Shown piece by piece: positions 21,617 to 33,152 of a DNA stretch of 60,000 nucleotides (the first letter of the stretch is position 1; each line of letters begins with the position of its first letter). The DNA is taken from the NCBI GenBank assembly GCA_014529385.2, contig CM043944.1:65370248-65430247 (forward strand). Direction: 5' to 3'. Made by a program: the position numbers and the translations under genes. Below the pieces are notes generated by a model. It was not told where the DNA came from. It searched no databases and saw only the letters and a list, made by a program, of their open reading frames with translations. The stretch is from Adiantum capillus-veneris (taxonomy: Eukaryota > Streptophyta > Polypodiopsida > Polypodiales > Pteridaceae).

Positions 21617-22386
21617 GGAAGGGTGGACACCTTGTAGACATGGATAGGCATGTAGAATGTAAGAAATTCCTCCAAGTGATGTGTCATGAACATACGGGAC
21701 CTATTCCTCATTTTGAGCATCTATGAGAGGGCAAAAGTGTCCGTCATGTTGATGGCACTGATGTCTTATGTTGGAGGTGCGTTGCCTTGCCCGTTGTCGA
21801 GGATATCTTCTTGTCGCATCCAAACATGAAAGAGTGTGTTGTCTTCATCCTTGTCCTTGCATGACAGTTTGCAAAGGAACTTGTGGAATAGTAACATCAC
21901 CATGGATAGAACCTTCCACAAATGTGGAGGGACTCCTACCACGACCATGGCCATTTGTTGAGCATGGCAAGGCATCCTCTAGCAAGTATATCGTACATTG
22001 TATAGCGAGTGGACATCGATAATTTCGTGAAACCTTTCAGCGTGCACGCACATGAGAGGAATGACTTGAAGATTCAGGAAGACAAAGGCATGTGTCCCTT
22101 GTCCCCATAAATGCTTCTGTCAAGCAACAGAGAAAACACTAAGTTCATAATGAATGCATAATTTTTATCATTTTAGTTACTCCCAAATGCAAGCATAAAA
22201 TACATCATAGTATTAATTAAAGTAGTGTACTTAAGGTAGGGAAGCTCTTTATCTATACTAACTTCCAAATGAAAGCATATAATACCCTCAACACATCATA
22301 TTAATTGGAGTATTATACCCAAGGAAGGAATAAAGGGTGCGCATGAGTTCAAGGCTTGTTTGATAGATCCTTTCTATTGATTTAAC
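21617..22386 (-). other. Helitron 5' region and flank, no clear gene
   Basis: Minus-strand stretches near 21766-21975 may be the eroded start of the Helitron protein, but I see no firm landmark. From about 22121 the sequence is AT-rich. No TC-type 5' terminus could be assigned. Confidence 0.4.
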
Positions 22387-22673
22387 AAACCTTTCCTTTC
22401 ATGCATCCTCCCACTTCTTCTATCAGTAAGATATATTAAAATTTAATAGACGTCATAGGATAAATTGAATATGAAATGACACCATTGGAGTTGAAGACTC
22501 AGTTGTGAGACTTCTTGAAGGTTATTGCTTTACCAAACCTTTCCTTTCATGCATCCTCCCACTTCTTCTATCAGTAAGATATATTAAAATTTAATAGACA
22601 TCATAGGATAAATTGAATATGAAATGACACCATTGGAGTTGAACACTTAGTTGTGAGACTTCTTGAAGGTTAT
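22387..22673 (+). repeat. 148-bp tandem duplication
   Basis: Units 22387-22534 and 22535-22673 both begin AAACCTTTCCTTTCATGC and end near CTTCTTGAAGGTTATT, with only a handful of differences. No gene. Confidence 0.9.
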
Positions 22674-22765
22674 TTAGCATCTCCTATCATTGGTTCTCTC
22701 TATGACATCAAGATCAGATTTTTCATGGGTTCTTGCATGAAGACAGAGAGAAAGCTTGAACCACC

Positions 22766-22958
22766 TGAAGGGGATCGGAGAGCACCACAGACGGAGAGTG
22801 AGAGAGAGAAGGAGACACACGACACACAGATATGGGTGGGGAGACTGTGAAGTAGCAGCTCCCCCTATACAATATACTCACTATAAGTATAGGGTAACAG
22901 TGGACGGGCGCCCATGACCTGGGCAACCGGTCAAGGCACATAGGCCTTAACCCCAACA
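22766..22958 (-). repeat. 3' LTR of the deleted copia element
   Basis: TGAAGGGG to CCCCAACA. The polypurine tract follows at 22959-22972 on the plus strand (minus strand reads AAGTGGGAGGT towards the LTR). Confidence 0.93.
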
Positions 22959-23183
22959 ACCTCCCACTTAAAGGCCAATGGGCCTTTAAGCAAGATCTAC
23001 TAGTGTACGACTAATAGAAGGTGAGATATTTTCTCAACCTATGCCCACTGACTCTCGATGAGCTAGTGCATATGGCTCTACTGATAGACAAACATCCCGC
23101 TGTGGAAGCCACACAGATCTAGCTCCAAGATCTGCAAAGAGTCTACAAGAGCTCATGCACTCCTGCAAGTATCAATCCAATAC

Positions 23184-23837
23184 CTACAAACCTCCCCTAT
23201 GCTCTATCCTGAGATCAGTCATCGAGCGACTAATCAACCCTGCTGCAAATGCTCCCACTGTAGCTGCTATGTCGGGCCTCGAGATCAGCATCTCGTACAT
23301 GAGGACACCGAACGTTGATGCAATCCTGGAAACCTCTGCCACCTCCAACTCAGAACTCAACTCATGGCAATCATGTTCCCTATCATAGAGACCATGGCAC
23401 TTTGACTCCGAGCTCTGGAGTGACTCCTCGTGCCCACCGCTTATCACATGTGTACCAAGAATATCCATCTGTCCTGAATCTGCATCAAGCTCTGGCATAA
23501 GAATATCAAGAAATGACTTCACAATAGCCGACATCTTAGCATCCATGCGAGTCATCTCTGTCATCATCTCTGATGACTCGTCCTGTTGTGACTCACAAGA
23601 GCTGTCCCGCTCTACCTGTACATCCGTAGAGGCAACCTGCACAACAAGGTCACTGCTCTGCACTCCATGCAAAGCATCCTGCAGCTCACAAGCAAAAGAG
23701 ACTCGCCTGTTCTCTCGTTGTCTACTTGGCTGCATGATCACAGAGACAACACCGTCTCTCCCGTGATCCACATGCAATGGGTAACCTGGACCACTCCTAG
23801 CACCTCTCGCAATCACTAGTGAACCCAAATGCATCAC
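23184..23837 (-). pseudogene. Copia pol remnant: pre-integrase joined to the end of reverse transcriptase
   Basis: 217 open codons. It starts with GSLVIARGARSG-x-x-YPL, the stretch before the copia integrase zinc finger. It then runs through unmatched Ser/Glu-rich sequence and finishes with STFGVLMYEMLISRPDIAATVGA, the GSLMYAM-x-x-x-RPDI-x-x-AVG hallmark between RT and RNase H. Integrase catalytic core and most of RT are missing, so the open frame is a deletion product rather than a working enzyme. Ser/Glu/Asp-rich filler between the two landmarks is odd and could reflect a neutral open frame. Confidence 0.75.
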
Positions 23838-24056
23838 AAAATCTCACTCTCGAAGCGAAATTTGACATCCACAATCTCTAAGCTGACCAATCGAGATCAA
23901 ACTCACTGTCAAATATGGTACATAGTGCACATGTCATAACAAGTATGATGCACCACTCGGTAATGACAGTCTCACATCCCCTGCACCTGCTATCGCATGC
24001 ATCAATCCATCGGTCAAACGTACACTGCCAAGCATCCCTCTAGAATAGCTACAAAA

Positions 24057-24660
24057 TCATTCACGATGCGACATGACATGAAACATAGCATCTGCGTCTA
24101 GAAACCACTGCAAAGGGAGTGCACTACCCACATGTATAGCATCTGGTGCATAGCTCAAGGTAAAAGTGACATCCCCATCACTAGTATACTCCGACACTAC
24201 ATCTGCCTCAACTGTCAAAGAAACTAAGTCCATGGCATCACTACATACATCTCTGAGACTGCCATGTCTCCTATGATGTCGCATACGATGAAAACAGCGC
24301 CGTCCAACGTGTCCAGAATGACCACAATACCAACATGTCACCTGTCGGCATACTCGTGAACGTACATGTCTCACACGAGCCCTTGATGACTCATATCTAT
24401 CATACATATTATGTAATCTACGCCAAGTGCTCTCGAAGTAGTCTCATACATAACAAGAGCATATACAGATTCCACAAGGTGCAAGGAGAGCGTAGATAGT
24501 GCCATCTCCTCAAGCTCCTATCACCACTGATCATTAGACATGTTTGAAGGTCTACCTGCATCACCACTCAATGGTCGATGCAACCCTCGTTGTGTTAGTA
24601 TCAAGCATACAATCTCTCCATGCCGCAAAGTCTGACCCATCAAACACACACATCTGTGAG
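24057..24660 (-). pseudogene. gag: Copia gag with zinc knuckle and protease start
   Basis: Read leftwards, FDGSDFAAWRDCMLDT near 24640 is the gag start typical of copia (FDG-x-NY-x-x-W). After stops, an open part from 24407 has a basic segment, the zinc knuckle CWYCGHSGHVGRRC (CX2CX4HX4C) near 24330, and WFLDADAMFHVMSHR near 24075. The last is the protease motif WYLDSGA-x-x-H with the catalytic DSGA changed to DADA. Non-functional. Confidence 0.8.
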
Positions 24661-24846
24661 AGGTCACAATCTGATCGATCACCTATCTCTACCATGAGCA
24701 CAAGTAGCAAGCTGGATAGCAAAACCACCTCACCAACAACACCTGGAAAATGTCTACAAATATGGCTAGAAACACAATGTAAAACCTGTGAGACACACTC
24801 CAAAGTAGAGCTCCCGCAATGTCAATACAAGCCTCTCCTGCTCTAG

Positions 24847-26160
24847 TATCACACTGCAATCAGCCGCACTACTTACAAGACGCATTCATGACGACCATAA
24901 CCATGTGCATAATCTTCACCGAATCAGCCCTGAAATTCAGCCCAAAACTTCTCCAAGAAGTTATGACTTGTTCGGTCAGAAGATCACCTACATACATGCC
25001 GTCATAGAGCATACATTTGTGAGCTAATCACTAAGCCCACACTGTGCGGTATCGATGCATACATGCACTAAGCTCCCACCTGCAGAGAACACCGCACGTA
25101 ATCACTGAGTGCAATTGCAATCACAACCTGGATCGCATCAACTTATGCGCATAAAACTCCTGGGAAAATTTTGCTAGAGTTTCGATTCAAAATGGCTATC
25201 GACACAAAAAAACCATTGTCCTGCAAGCTCAATACAATGAGCAATCAATGCGCATCAAACTACACTCAACATACATGCATAAGATCTGTAAACCTGTGTC
25301 CAGCAAATGCTCACAAAGAGTACCACGGGTGACCATACATATCCTCCACAACCAACCTCTGCACTTGCTCACAAGATCTACTGCTCACCGCATAAGCATA
25401 CATAGAGCATTACCCACTCAAAGACCATGTATGCAAGCCACAACAGTGCAGAAGAACCACTCAACTGCAACTGGCAACACCTGTGGGAGTACTAGACTCA
25501 ACCTGTACCTGGGAATCAAACCCGATCTTGTAACACCTGCAAATGTGCCTGCTACCTGTAGTGTGCACGGGTAAGCTGTCTGTGCAGCAAAGAAAACAAC
25601 AGAGCTCAAAACTGTCTTGAAAAATAGTCTCTGTGTTTTTAATTTCAGACCCACCTGCACTCTGAACCAGAAAATGATTCCTTCTACAAAGTCGTAGATA
25701 TTGAAGCTAGATCCGTTTTGAACCAAAAAGTTTTGGAATCGGAGATTTGTAGCTCAAGTTATGAGAAAAATAGTGGACTGCTGTCAAACTGCCAAAAACT
25801 GAACGACTTTCTTCTGTGCTTCTTTGAGCTCATAGAAAGGCTCAAACTCACTTCCCACCTCGATGCATGATCCGAATGCATCAATCTCACAATGCTTCCA
25901 TGTCTATGGAAGCTCCAAGCTCCAATCTGTCACCGATGTAGCCGTTGCAAAGCTTGCCGAGAAGAGGGAAATATTGTGCATAGTGGGCTGATCTGTAGAG
26001 GAACTGATCTGTGAGCACTAGGAAGCTCTTGAGAGCTCTCTTGCAAGTCTCTATATGGCTATCCACAAGCCTCCTCTATTTCTTTGCTTAGATCTCTGAC
26101 CTCTCCGCCATAGCCGATGAGTTCATCATGAAGCCGTCCATCTACGCTCTCACACCTGTT
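24847..26160 (-). other. Copia leader region, no gene
   Basis: About 1.3 kb between the 5' LTR primer site and the gag start, with short broken frames only. An unusually long leader for a copia element; it may contain unrelated inserted sequence, but I see no boundary. Confidence 0.5.
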
Positions 26161-26172
26161 GCTCTGATACCA
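26161..26172 (-). other. Primer binding site, initiator Met-tRNA
   Basis: Minus strand TGGTATCAGAGC, two bases from the LTR end. Confidence 0.93.
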
Positions 26173-26174
26173 AT

Positions 26175-26367
26175 TGAAGGGGATCGGAGAGCACCACAAA
26201 CGGAGAGTGAGAGAGAGAAGGAGACACATGACACACAGATATGGGTGGGGAGACTATGAAGTAGCACCTCCCCCTATACAGTATACTCACTATAAGTATA
26301 GGGTAACAGTGGGCGGGCGCCCATGACCTGGGCGACCGGTCAAGGCACATAGGCCTTAACCCCAACA
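26175..26367 (-). repeat. 5' LTR of the deleted copia element
   Basis: TGAAGGGG to CCCCAACA, followed by target duplication CCACC. Confidence 0.93.
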
Positions 26368-26885
26368 CCACCCAAGTGTGGCAAGAGTGATTTTGTTGGT
26401 TTTATCACCCAATGTGGTAGATTGGCTTTTCCAACTCCTTCTCCAAATATTGTAGGTTGGTTCTCCCAATTCACATTGAAATAGTATGCTTAGGTATCAA
26501 GACTCATCGGCAAGTCTATAAGCATTGCCCGTATGACATTCAAAACCTGCCCTGTAACGGGGTCTTTCTATTGTGCTACAAAATGTGCTTATCATGGCTA
26601 CCTGCATGAAGAAGAAGAGGAATCTTAAAATTTGCTAGATTGGTTATCAGAGTTTCTTGCCCCATTGGAATAGATTGGCTCTCCCAGCTCCCTCTCCATT
26701 TTTGACTGCTATGCTAAGAGCAAGAGTTTCAAGGGGTCTTTCTTGTCTCATGCAATATTTCTCAGAATAACATAAATAAGGTAAGGAGCTCTACGTTTTC
26801 CACTGTAATATGAGGAATCACTTGGGTTTCCTTCGAAATAGAAAATTTTGGGGTTAGTTTTTGTCACAAATTTTCTTGACCGCTT

Positions 26886-26958
<73 letters not shown>

Positions 26959-27318
26959 ACCTCACAATCCTAGGAATTTCATGTGCCATGTGTTTTTTTA
27001 TTTAAATGTAGAATGCCTTCTTTTATAGTAGGGAATGTTGAGATGAGGTTACATTTGGACTCTTTTATCTCTCTCTCTATGGTGCTAGAAAATGTGTTTA
27101 TCATGGGTACATACATTGAGAAGGAGAGGAAGCTTGAAGTTTGGTAGATTGGTTATCAGAGTTGAGACGAGGTTCCATTGGGCCTCTTTTAGCAATTCAA
27201 TATGTATAATCAATTTAGACATCATGGCAGCGTGATAGAACATAGGTGTAGTAGTTCCAATGGTCCCGAAGGCTATGGTGCAAAGGTGTAGAGAGATAGC
27301 TAGTGGTCAAAAGTGACT

Positions 27319-27352
<34 letters not shown>

Positions 27353-27804
27353 AGTTTTAGCAGGGTGATAGACTAAATCACTCCAAAAGAAATCTTAAAG
27401 CTCTCAAGAATTGTAGCATTGATAATTTTTATCCAAGTGCTCAAAAAAGAGCTATGTTTAGTGTAATCCCACATAACTTTTACTTTTAAATTTACTTTTG
27501 AAATCATTATTTGAAGCTGAGAAAACCTACAAAGACATAGAGGATAGCTCGTGGCCAAAAGTGGCTATGATAGAAAGAGGGAGGGGGGAGGGAGACAGTT
27601 GTCTCAAAAGCTATAATTTTTCTTTAAACATTGTTCAAACTTAGGTTAGTGCATTCTCACTTGCAAATTTGGAATTCACCTCTAAATTCCAACTGGAAAG
27701 CAAGAACACCTCCAAAGCTCAAAGGAATTTAGGGTGTAAAAAACTTCAAATATAGGCAAGGGTTTCCCTTTGCCACCACCCATCTTCACCACTCACATTT
27801 TGGG
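26368..27804 (+). other. Gene-free stretch with diverged repeats and microsatellites
   Basis: A segment near 26570-26660 and one near 27080-27170 share the order GTGCTA-AAAATGTG, TATCATGG and TAGATTGGTTATCAGAG, so they are old copies about 510 bases apart. The left flank of the deleted copia element at 22730-22765 carries a third. A (CT)n run fills about 26890-26951 and a (GA)n run 27319-27352. Confidence 0.6.
26890..26951 (+). repeat. (CT)n microsatellite
   Basis: About 62 bases of uninterrupted CT. Confidence 0.97.
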
Positions 27805-29022
27805 AAAAATCATTATGTATTGGAGTGCTCGAAGATTGGTTTAGTGTACTTCCATCCATGGATATCTTTTTTTGAAAAAGAGGGCCAAATAATCTCAATC
27901 ATGATAAAGTCAACCACACAACATTGACTGTAGGTGAGACCATTTGAACCATCACCAAATTAAAGGCTTTTGCTTCTCTTTCTGGTCCCAAGGGAAAACA
28001 CACCATGTCAAAAGACCACCACTCATTGACACACAGGAAAAATCCAAGTTTAGTGCAATCCCACCTATGAATTTTGAGATCCACCTCTAAACTTTCACCT
28101 CAAGGTGATATCACCTACCAAAGGTGATAGCATGGTAGGTGATAGCACCCATGAAACTCAAAGCACCCGTGTTTTGGAGAAAAGCATCCTAACTTAAGTG
28201 CAATCCCACCTACGAATTTTTGAGATTTATCTCTAAATTTCACCCCAAGGTGATAGCACACATGAAACTTGGAGGAATTTAATTTAGAAATCTCCAAATA
28301 TAGTGAAGGTCTAGCCTAATTCGTCATGCTCTTCATCATCAATGTTTTGAAAAAAAACATTTTGCTATGAGAGTGCTCTAAAATATTAACGTAGTGTAGT
28401 CCCACCTAACAAATTTTAATAAAAATCATTGTGTATTGGAGTGCTCGAAGATTGGTTTAGTGTACTTGCATTCATGGATATCTTTTTTTTAAAAAAAGAG
28501 GGCCAAATAATCTCAATCATGATAAAGTCAACCACACAACATTGACTGTAGGTGAGACCATTTGAACCATCACCAAATTAAAGGCTTTTGCTTCTCTTTC
28601 TGGTCCCAAGGGAAAACACACCACGTCAAAAGACCACCACTCATTGACACACAGGAAAAATCCAATTTTAGTTCAATCCCACCTATGAATTTTGAGATCC
28701 ACCTCTAAACTTTCACCTCAAGGTGATAGCACCTACCAAAGGTGATAGCACCCATGAAACTCAAAGCACCCGTGTTTTGGAGAAAAGCATCCTAACTTAA
28801 GTGCAATCCCACCTACTAATTTTGAAATTTATCTCTAAATTTCACCCCAAGGTGATAGCACGCATGAAACTTGGAGGAATTTAATTTAGAAATCTCCAAA
28901 TATAGTGGAGGGCTAGCCTAATTCGTCGTGCCCTTCATCATCAGTGTTTTGAAAAAAAACATTTGGCTATGAGAGTGCTCTAAAAGATCAGCTTAGTGTA
29001 GTCCCACCTAACAGATTTTAAT
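27805..29022 (+). repeat. 616-bp tandem duplication with internal AGTGYAATCCCACCT motif
   Basis: Units 27805-28420 and 28421-29022 start AAAAATCATT and end CACCTAACA/GATTTTAAT with small differences. Each holds several copies of AGTGYAATCCCACCT followed by ATTTTGAGAT-like and CCTCTAAA-like pieces and a CAAGGTGATAGCAC block. Looser copies occur before (27463, 27648) and after (29118), so the duplication sits in an older repeat array. The short minus-strand frames here are shadows. Confidence 0.88.
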
Positions 29023-29405
29023 ATTTACCTTGAGATTTTCATTTTGACCTTGAGAACACCATAAGGTGATTGCACCCACGAAACGAAAAGAAAATTCTAT
29101 GTCAAGAGGACCGGTTTAGTGTAATCCCACCTGACAAATTATGATATTTACGCCTAAAAAATTTATTTTTCAAATTTTCATTTAGACCTTGAAATCCCAA
29201 GTCAAAGGTGAGAATGGCATACAGTTTAGAGAAAACCTTCAACTTTAGTCAAGATTTTCCTCCGCCTTTGTCGCCTCGAATTCACTCGTGCTACCTTGGA
29301 TTTGCTCACTCTTTGCCTCGGATTTGCTTGCCTTCAACCTTGGACTTGGCTTCTTGCTTTGGGCCTTGTCAATGCCAAAAACCAATATATGGAATTAGCA
29401 TCTTA

Positions 29406-29408
<3 letters not shown>

Positions 29409-29501
<93 letters not shown>
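29409..29501 (+). repeat. (CT)n followed by (AC)n microsatellite
   Basis: About 73 bases of CT run directly into about 20 bases of AC. Confidence 0.97.
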
Positions 29502-29502
29502 A

Positions 29503-30960
29503 TGTGTTCGGGAAAAATGTGTCTCAGCTTAACATCGTACCTTTTCCTACCATTACAATAATAGACTTAGTTGTGGTGCAACTATGTCCACTTTTACACG
29601 AATTCCTAAGCTTATACATCAATTCTGCCCCAAGATCGAGGAAAACAATGCAAAAACACCCTAGTGTCCAAACTTTCCCCTTGTTAATAAAAAGTCCCGG
29701 TTGAGGGCAAGGGTAGAAGGCAAAATTCCACCCCAAAATAGAGAAAAAATAGTGCAAAACCCTTGAAAACAACCAATTTTTTTAAAAAAATTCGATCGAG
29801 CAATCGAAAAGCGCCAATTGGGGGCAAGGGGAAAAGGTGAAACTTCACCCCAAAAAATTGAGAAAATGAGTGCAAGCTTGGCAATAACTTGAGGGCAAAG
29901 GGAAAAGGAAAAACTCTGCCCCAAAAGCATGGGTGCAAGACAATCGTCAAAGTACATGGGTTCGCCTCCCAACAATGTTTGGAAAAAATGTGTTCCAACT
30001 TAATATTGTGTGGTTCTCAATGTCAAAAATGCCAATCCAGGGTATTTACAGTTAGTGATCTATTTCTAGAGTGCCTGGCACACCAATAAGGCATTATATG
30101 TAAACTTTTATTAAAAAAATTCCCCTTGGAAAATTAAAGGAAAGGAATTTTGTATGAATGAAAAACGGTTTTCTATGCTCCAAAAGCAAGGTGAGGGCAA
30201 GGGAAAAAGGCCAAATTCTGCCCCAAAAGCATGGGTACGAGATAGCCGTCAAAGTACATGGGTCCACCTCGCATGGCCTGTAGTGTTCAGGAAAAATGAG
30301 TTTCAACACAATATTGTGTCGTTCTCAATTTCAAGAGTGCCGATTGAGGGCAAGGGGTAAAGCAGAATTTCTACCCTGAAATAGAGAAAAATAGTGTAAA
30401 AATAGAAAAAATAAACATATTTTTAAAAATTTCCCCTTGGCAAATTAAAGGAAAGGAATTTTGTATCTTTTAAAAGGTTTTTACACCTTAATGTCCAAAC
30501 TTTCAAAACAACTATTTCCCAAAGTTTCATTTTAGGGCAAGGAAAAGGCGAAATTCCGTCGCAAAACCCTGGATAATAACCTTTTGTTTTTATAAACTTT
30601 CGGTCTAGCAATCAAAAAGGGCCATTTGGGGGCAAAGAATAAAGTGAACGTTGCTCCAAGAAATCAAGAAAATCTGTGCAAGGTGAGGGGCAAGGGGAAA
30701 AGACCAAATTTCGCCCCAAAAGCATCAGTGCGAGATAACTGTCAAAGGACATGAGTTCGTCTCGCATGGCCCGCAATGTTCGAGAAAAATGCCGTTTCAA
30801 CTTAATATTGTGCCATTCTCAATTTCAAAACTTCCGGTTGAGGGCAAGGAAAAAGGTGAAATTCCCCTCCGAAATAGACAAAAATAGTGTAAAAAGTTCA
30901 AAAAAAAACTTATTTTTTCAAAATTTCCCCTTGGCAAATTAAAGGAAAGGAATCTTGTAT
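29503..30960 (+). repeat. Diverged repeat array of GGGCAAGGGGAAAAGG type
   Basis: At least eight blocks of GAGGGCAAGG-rich purines are each followed by AAATT-x-C-x-CCCCAAAA and a run like ATAGAGAAAAATAGTG (near 29700, 29820, 29890, 30190, 30345, 30540, 30625, 30690, 30840). Between them recur GTTCGGGAAAAATG plus CAACTTAATATTGTG (29507, 29976, 30287, 30778) and AAATTAAAGGAAAGGAATTTTGTATG (about 30130, 30440, 30938). Another copy sits at 43744. No coding capacity. Confidence 0.75.
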
Positions 30961-31684
30961 GTCTGAAAAACGATTTTTACACCCTAAATATTTTTTGTGT
31001 TGCTTCATTAAGAAGGTGCTTGTCAAAGACATCATGTCTCGTGACTATGATATCCTCCTACACCAGACCATAAAAGCACTAGATTTTGGAAAAAGTGTTA
31101 TAGCTAGCATATATAATTTTATTGGACTTTCAAGACAAACTTCCCAACTTGCCCCTCTACTTCTTTGGAAATGGATTGAGGCATCGAAAGTACTACTTCA
31201 TGAGCATATATACCAATTTATCAAAGGTCTCATCCTTACGATAAAGAAAACATATCTAGGTGAAATGATTGGAATCATCAACCACTAACATCAAATAAAG
31301 GGTACTCTCGAGTGATGGAACCTCCATAGGTACACCAAGGCTCCAAAATCTTCAAGGCTTATCGAATAGAGTACTTTCATAAAGTCTCTCTATGTTGCTT
31401 CCCTCCAATAGCAGAACTACATCATTGCATTGGAAGTACTTCTCCACAAGTGTGTGCCATTTATAAAGGTCTCACAAGTCTCATCCTTATAGTAAAGAAA
31501 CCATATCGAGGCGAAAAAATTTGAGTCATCAAAGAGCACCATGAATTACTTATATTGTGCCTACTCGCTCCTCTACTATTTTATTCAATTTGCACTCAAA
31601 TTCTTCTACCAGATTCTCTCCAAAGGATCTCCTACCTTTACAAAAGTAAAGGTCGGAATTCTAACCCGCGCCCGTCAATCGCAC
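30961..31684 (+). other. Gene-free stretch with an old local duplication
   Basis: A 109-codon open frame (30959-31288) has no recognisable motif. Segments near 31180-31265 and 31425-31510 share GAAAGTACT-CTTC, AAAGGTCTCATCCTTA and AAAGAAA-CATAT-AGG, pointing to an old duplication about 245 bases apart. I do not call a gene. Confidence 0.45.
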
Positions 31685-31825
31685 TCAACCACTCTAGCAA
31701 GCCCGTCGCATGGCTCACATTGGCAATCTATGCAAAAAAAAGATATAATGATTTGCCTCCACCCCAAACTCTGAGTGTCCCCTGCCCCCATCCCCATCCT
31801 TGCGCACATCTAACCACTCCAGCAA
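31685..31825 (+). repeat. Tandem repeat into which an LTR element inserted (left part)
   Basis: AACCACTCTAGCAAGCCCGTCG at 31686 recurs as AACCACTCCAGCAA ending at 31825 and continues as AGCAAGCCCGTCGCC at 37472. The block AAGATATAATGATTTGCC with CTCCACCCCAAA occurs in both parts. The target was a roughly 126-bp tandem pair. Confidence 0.75.
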
Positions 31826-31956
31826 TGTGAGACCGCGGGGGATTGGACTATGCAACTCTCCACCCAACCGTGCTATTTATAAACTCCTAACCTCTAAAGA
31901 TAGCGCCCCTTGACCGCATGTCCGTCCTGGCCCTTGGACCTGCACTTGGCCTGACA
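31826..31956 (-). repeat. 3' LTR of the short-LTR element
   Basis: TGTGAGACCG to GGCCTGACA, 131 bp. On the minus strand the polypurine tract CAAGGGGGGAGTAA (31957-31970) abuts it. Confidence 0.9.
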
Positions 31957-32974
31957 TTACTCCCCCCTTGGAGAAGCGTTTTCGTCCTCGAAAACACAAG
32001 TGGTAGTATCTTCGTAAGAACACTGATGTTTTCCTTATTGGCATCCTCTACACGGGCCAATTGTCCATATGACCGATACCTGGTGCAGCGAGGAGGTTCA
32101 ATGAAACCAAGAGCAAGATCTTGATTTTCAACATTTTTGTCCTTTTGCAACCACCCGTATCTAAATGGTAACTCATGATAACTCATGTGAGTATCTTGAA
32201 AAGCTCATAGCTACTGAAAGATAGAATAGGGAGCGTCCTCATGTCAGACTTCTGAACATTTTGGAACACACAGAACCACATGTTCACCCCTAACAAAGGT
32301 TACATGCCAACATACTCTGTCAGCACACCTACTAAGTCCTTGACTTACGAAACTATCGGTATCCAACCCCACCACAACAGGTGTTCAAAGTTGAAAACCT
32401 AACCTAAGAAAATTCGAGAATAAGGAGAGAATCACCTATTGAGAATGCATTGTGCTAACGTATGCTCTTAGCAGATCCTTTAGCACGGTTTACTAACATA
32501 TGCGCTTAGCATATCCTTGAGTACTAAATAGAATACTTGTAAGCTGCCCATCCAACGTGGGATGAATAACAACAGTAAGAGTGGGTACTTTCCCCAACCA
32601 CTTACAGACAGTCTTCCACAACTGACGACAAACTATGACTCAACCATTGAGTATCCAACCATATACTCGATATGGAATGGAGACAACCAACTAGGTTGAA
32701 GGTAGATTGGAGGTTCCAGCAACCAATCACTAACATCCATACTCACCATCACCTTGTATGGCAGGGTGTAAACTCATACTAAATCTGCAAGAGAGATTGC
32801 ACTAGCAGTGCAAAAGGGTGCAGAAAGAATAAAGTCCATGGATTTGCATGCCGCTGCAAATAAATTTGTGTTAAACACTAGGGCCCATAACACCTAGTGT
32901 GCATGCATTTAACACAAACATATCCAAACTACAATTCCATGATGAGACTTTCCACGATACTTACGTAAAAATCT

Positions 32975-33152
32975 TGCAACAAAGTTGGACTATAATAGAA
33001 TGTGACAACCCGGTCACACCTAGGAACCAACCATGAGACCTTATCATGAACGTAGCATACTTTGCAGCAAAAGTTGGACCATAATAGAATGTGACAACCC
33101 GGTCACACCTAGGAACCAACCATGAGACATTCTCATGAACGTAGCATACTTT
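32975..33152 (+). repeat. 89-bp tandem duplication
   Basis: Two units containing ATAATAGAATGTGACAACCC and GAACGTAGCATACTTTGC, nearly identical, inside the short-LTR element. Confidence 0.9.

Larger units (their letters stand above)
7641..22120 (-). mobile_element. Helitron, autonomous type, decayed, with nested copia insertion and cargo-like exons
   Basis: Rolling-circle transposon read right to left. A Rep (HUH, two-tyrosine) plus PIF1-family helicase protein is spread from about 21.6 to 12.4 kb with frame breaks. The 3' end is placed at 7641 by CTAG preceded by a hairpin, with host T next to it on the minus strand, as Helitrons require. The copia element 15427-20528 is nested inside; without it the Helitron is about 9.4 kb. 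The 5' (right) end should begin TC on the minus strand; I could not locate it, so 22120 is only a rough limit. The 4.4 kb between helicase and 3' hairpin contain spliced coding pieces, which fits gene capture. Confidence 0.8.
22766..26367 (-). mobile_element. Internally deleted Ty1/copia element
   Basis: 193-bp LTRs at 22766-22958 and 26175-26367 differ at about seven sites, six of them transitions. They are flanked by the duplication CCACC (22761-22765 and 26368-26372). A primer site sits at 26161-26172, and the polypurine tract GTGGGAGGT abuts the left LTR. Only gag with protease start and a fused pre-integrase/RT-RNase H tail remain, so it is non-autonomous. The internal remnants resemble those of the copia element at 54558, which has different LTRs. 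Confidence 0.93.

Noticed and set aside
22255-22275. TCTATACTAACTTCC as a Helitron 5' end
   Set aside because: It begins TC on the plus strand, the wrong orientation for the minus-strand Helitron.
27805-29022. CRISPR-like array
   Set aside because: Repeat words vary, spacing is uneven, spacers are not unique and the context is a plant genome.
29208-29561. Open frames of 78-117 codons rich in Ser-Leu
   Set aside because: They are translations of a (CT)n/(AC)n run; the same applies to frames at 37095, 37879, 38042, 38376, 40402, 40519, 41166, 42893 and 42937.
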